Shown here one piece after another: positions 63,377 to 64,000 of a stretch of 64,000 nucleotides of DNA. The notes under the pieces are model-generated. The model was not told the DNA's origin and ran no database searches. It saw only the letters and a list, made by a program, of their open reading frames with translations. This stretch comes from Plasmodiophora brassicae (taxonomy: Eukaryota; Endomyxa; Phytomyxea; Plasmodiophorida; Plasmodiophoridae): NCBI GenBank assembly GCA_039704465.1, contig JASFAU010000016.1, positions 558,001 through 622,000 on the forward strand, read 5' to 3'. Position numbers and translations under genes: made by a program. Position 1 is the first letter of the stretch, and each line of letters starts with the position of its first letter.

Positions 63377-64000
63377 TCACGTGGACTTTGGCCGCAGGAT
63401 CTGATCGCACACGTCTTTGGAGTACGTGTGCGATTCGATATCTCTGTAGAGCGCGGGCTCCAGGCGGCGGATCAGGTCGAGCGTGAACGCAATCGTCAGG
63501 CGAGCATTGAGCGCCGGCCACTTGCGGTAGTTGAGGATCTCATTCGGGCTGCACAGCAATGAACGGCCACGCGTCCGTTAGCCAGAATCCCACCCAGGTA
63601 CATCATTATTAGGCGCGTCGTACTTGCCAACGCTGAACAGGCCGTCGCGGACCAGCACGACCTGGGCGACGATCGCAACGATATTGTTGTGGACGCCAAA
63701 CCCGAGAAGAAAGTCCCAGAGTTTCAGCACCTCGGAGAACGGCTGCAGGACACACGATATGCTCGACACGACTGCACAGGGACACACAGGAAACACATTG
63801 AGCAACGCCGACGGTTAGGTCGTTTGGCAGGCGGCCGTACGGGCGAACGCGTAGACGGTGGCTTCCAGGCGCCTCGACCGCAGGTGATGGAACAGGTCCG
63901 GGTCGGCCGCCTGCAGGCACCGGTCGACGAGGACGCAGCCGGCCCTGGCGCCCGCCATGTTCGCCAGCCAGTACGTCGGGCAGTACACCTTGATGAACCG
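63377..64000 (-). CDS. BUB2: BUB2-like TBC-domain GAP, 3' part (runs off window)
   Basis: Exons 64000(partial)-63841, 63771-63624 and 63548-63377; introns 69 and 75 nt; 159 residues are visible and the 5' end is outside the window. The sequence matches the C-terminal half of Bub2/Cdc16 TBC GAPs: VYCPTYWLANMAGARAGCVL, LVDRCLQAADPDLFHHLRS, VLQPFSEVLKLWDFLLGFGV, HNNIVAIVAQVVLVRDGL and KWPALNARLTIAFTLDLIRR. In yeast Bub2 with Bfa1 inactivates the Tem1 GTPase and restrains mitotic exit. The catalytic Arg finger would be upstream of the window edge. Confidence 0.85.

Overview
The window is nuclear DNA from a compact, GC-rich, unicellular eukaryote. About 75 spliceosomal introns can be reconstructed by restoring conserved protein motifs across GT...AG boundaries. 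Most are 50-60 bases long (extremes about 37 and 84), often with a CTGAC or CTAAC element near the 3' end. The gene set fits an opisthokont, probably on the fungal side: a fungal-type chitin synthase, a second chitin-synthase-like family, a Bub2-type TBC GAP, a Gea/GBF1-type ARF-GEF, Arp2 and DGAT2. A PPR protein with a C-terminal DYW domain and a TTC5/STRAP orthologue argue against an ordinary Dikarya fungus. The species is not identified.

Layout. 0-8 kb is sparse: a coiled-coil gene, a MORN-repeat membrane protein, and a 2.6-kb-spaced direct duplication of a proline-rich gene embedded in dispersed repeats. 8-24 kb is dense housekeeping: a TRIP4 N-domain protein, a desulfurase-like/TtcA fusion, ALG7, DGAT2, a methyltransferase with zinc fingers, a tiny HDEL-ending protein, ARP2, a secreted Cys-rich protein, an LRR gene built of identical 72-nt exons, and TTC5. 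24-31 kb holds chitin synthase and a tandem array of membrane RING-H2 paralogues. 31-46 kb holds a POLD3-UNG fusion, a second UNG gene, an Arg/Trp-rich protein, a GBF1-like ARF-GEF, a half-size ZPR1 and a 1.7-kilo-residue protein of unknown family. 47.5-60.1 kb is a large imperfect palindrome (arms about 4.6 kb, spacer about 3.4 kb) carrying two inverted copies of a chitin-synthase-like gene and many inverted fragments of it. 60-64 kb has the PPR-DYW gene and the 3' part of a BUB2-like gene.

Links between genes. ALG7, DGAT2, GBF1 and the chitin synthases are secretory, lipid and cell-wall functions. The two UNG genes look split by compartment: one carries the PCNA-binding tail of the DNA polymerase delta subunit POLD3, and the other has an N-terminus like a mitochondrial presequence. 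The desulfurase-like/TtcA fusion would place sulfur mobilisation and tRNA thiolation on one polypeptide. The DYW protein implies organellar RNA editing or RNA binding, but its deaminase HxE motif reads HSA.

Exon coordinates were derived by eye from splice consensus, reading phase and family motifs. No database search was possible.
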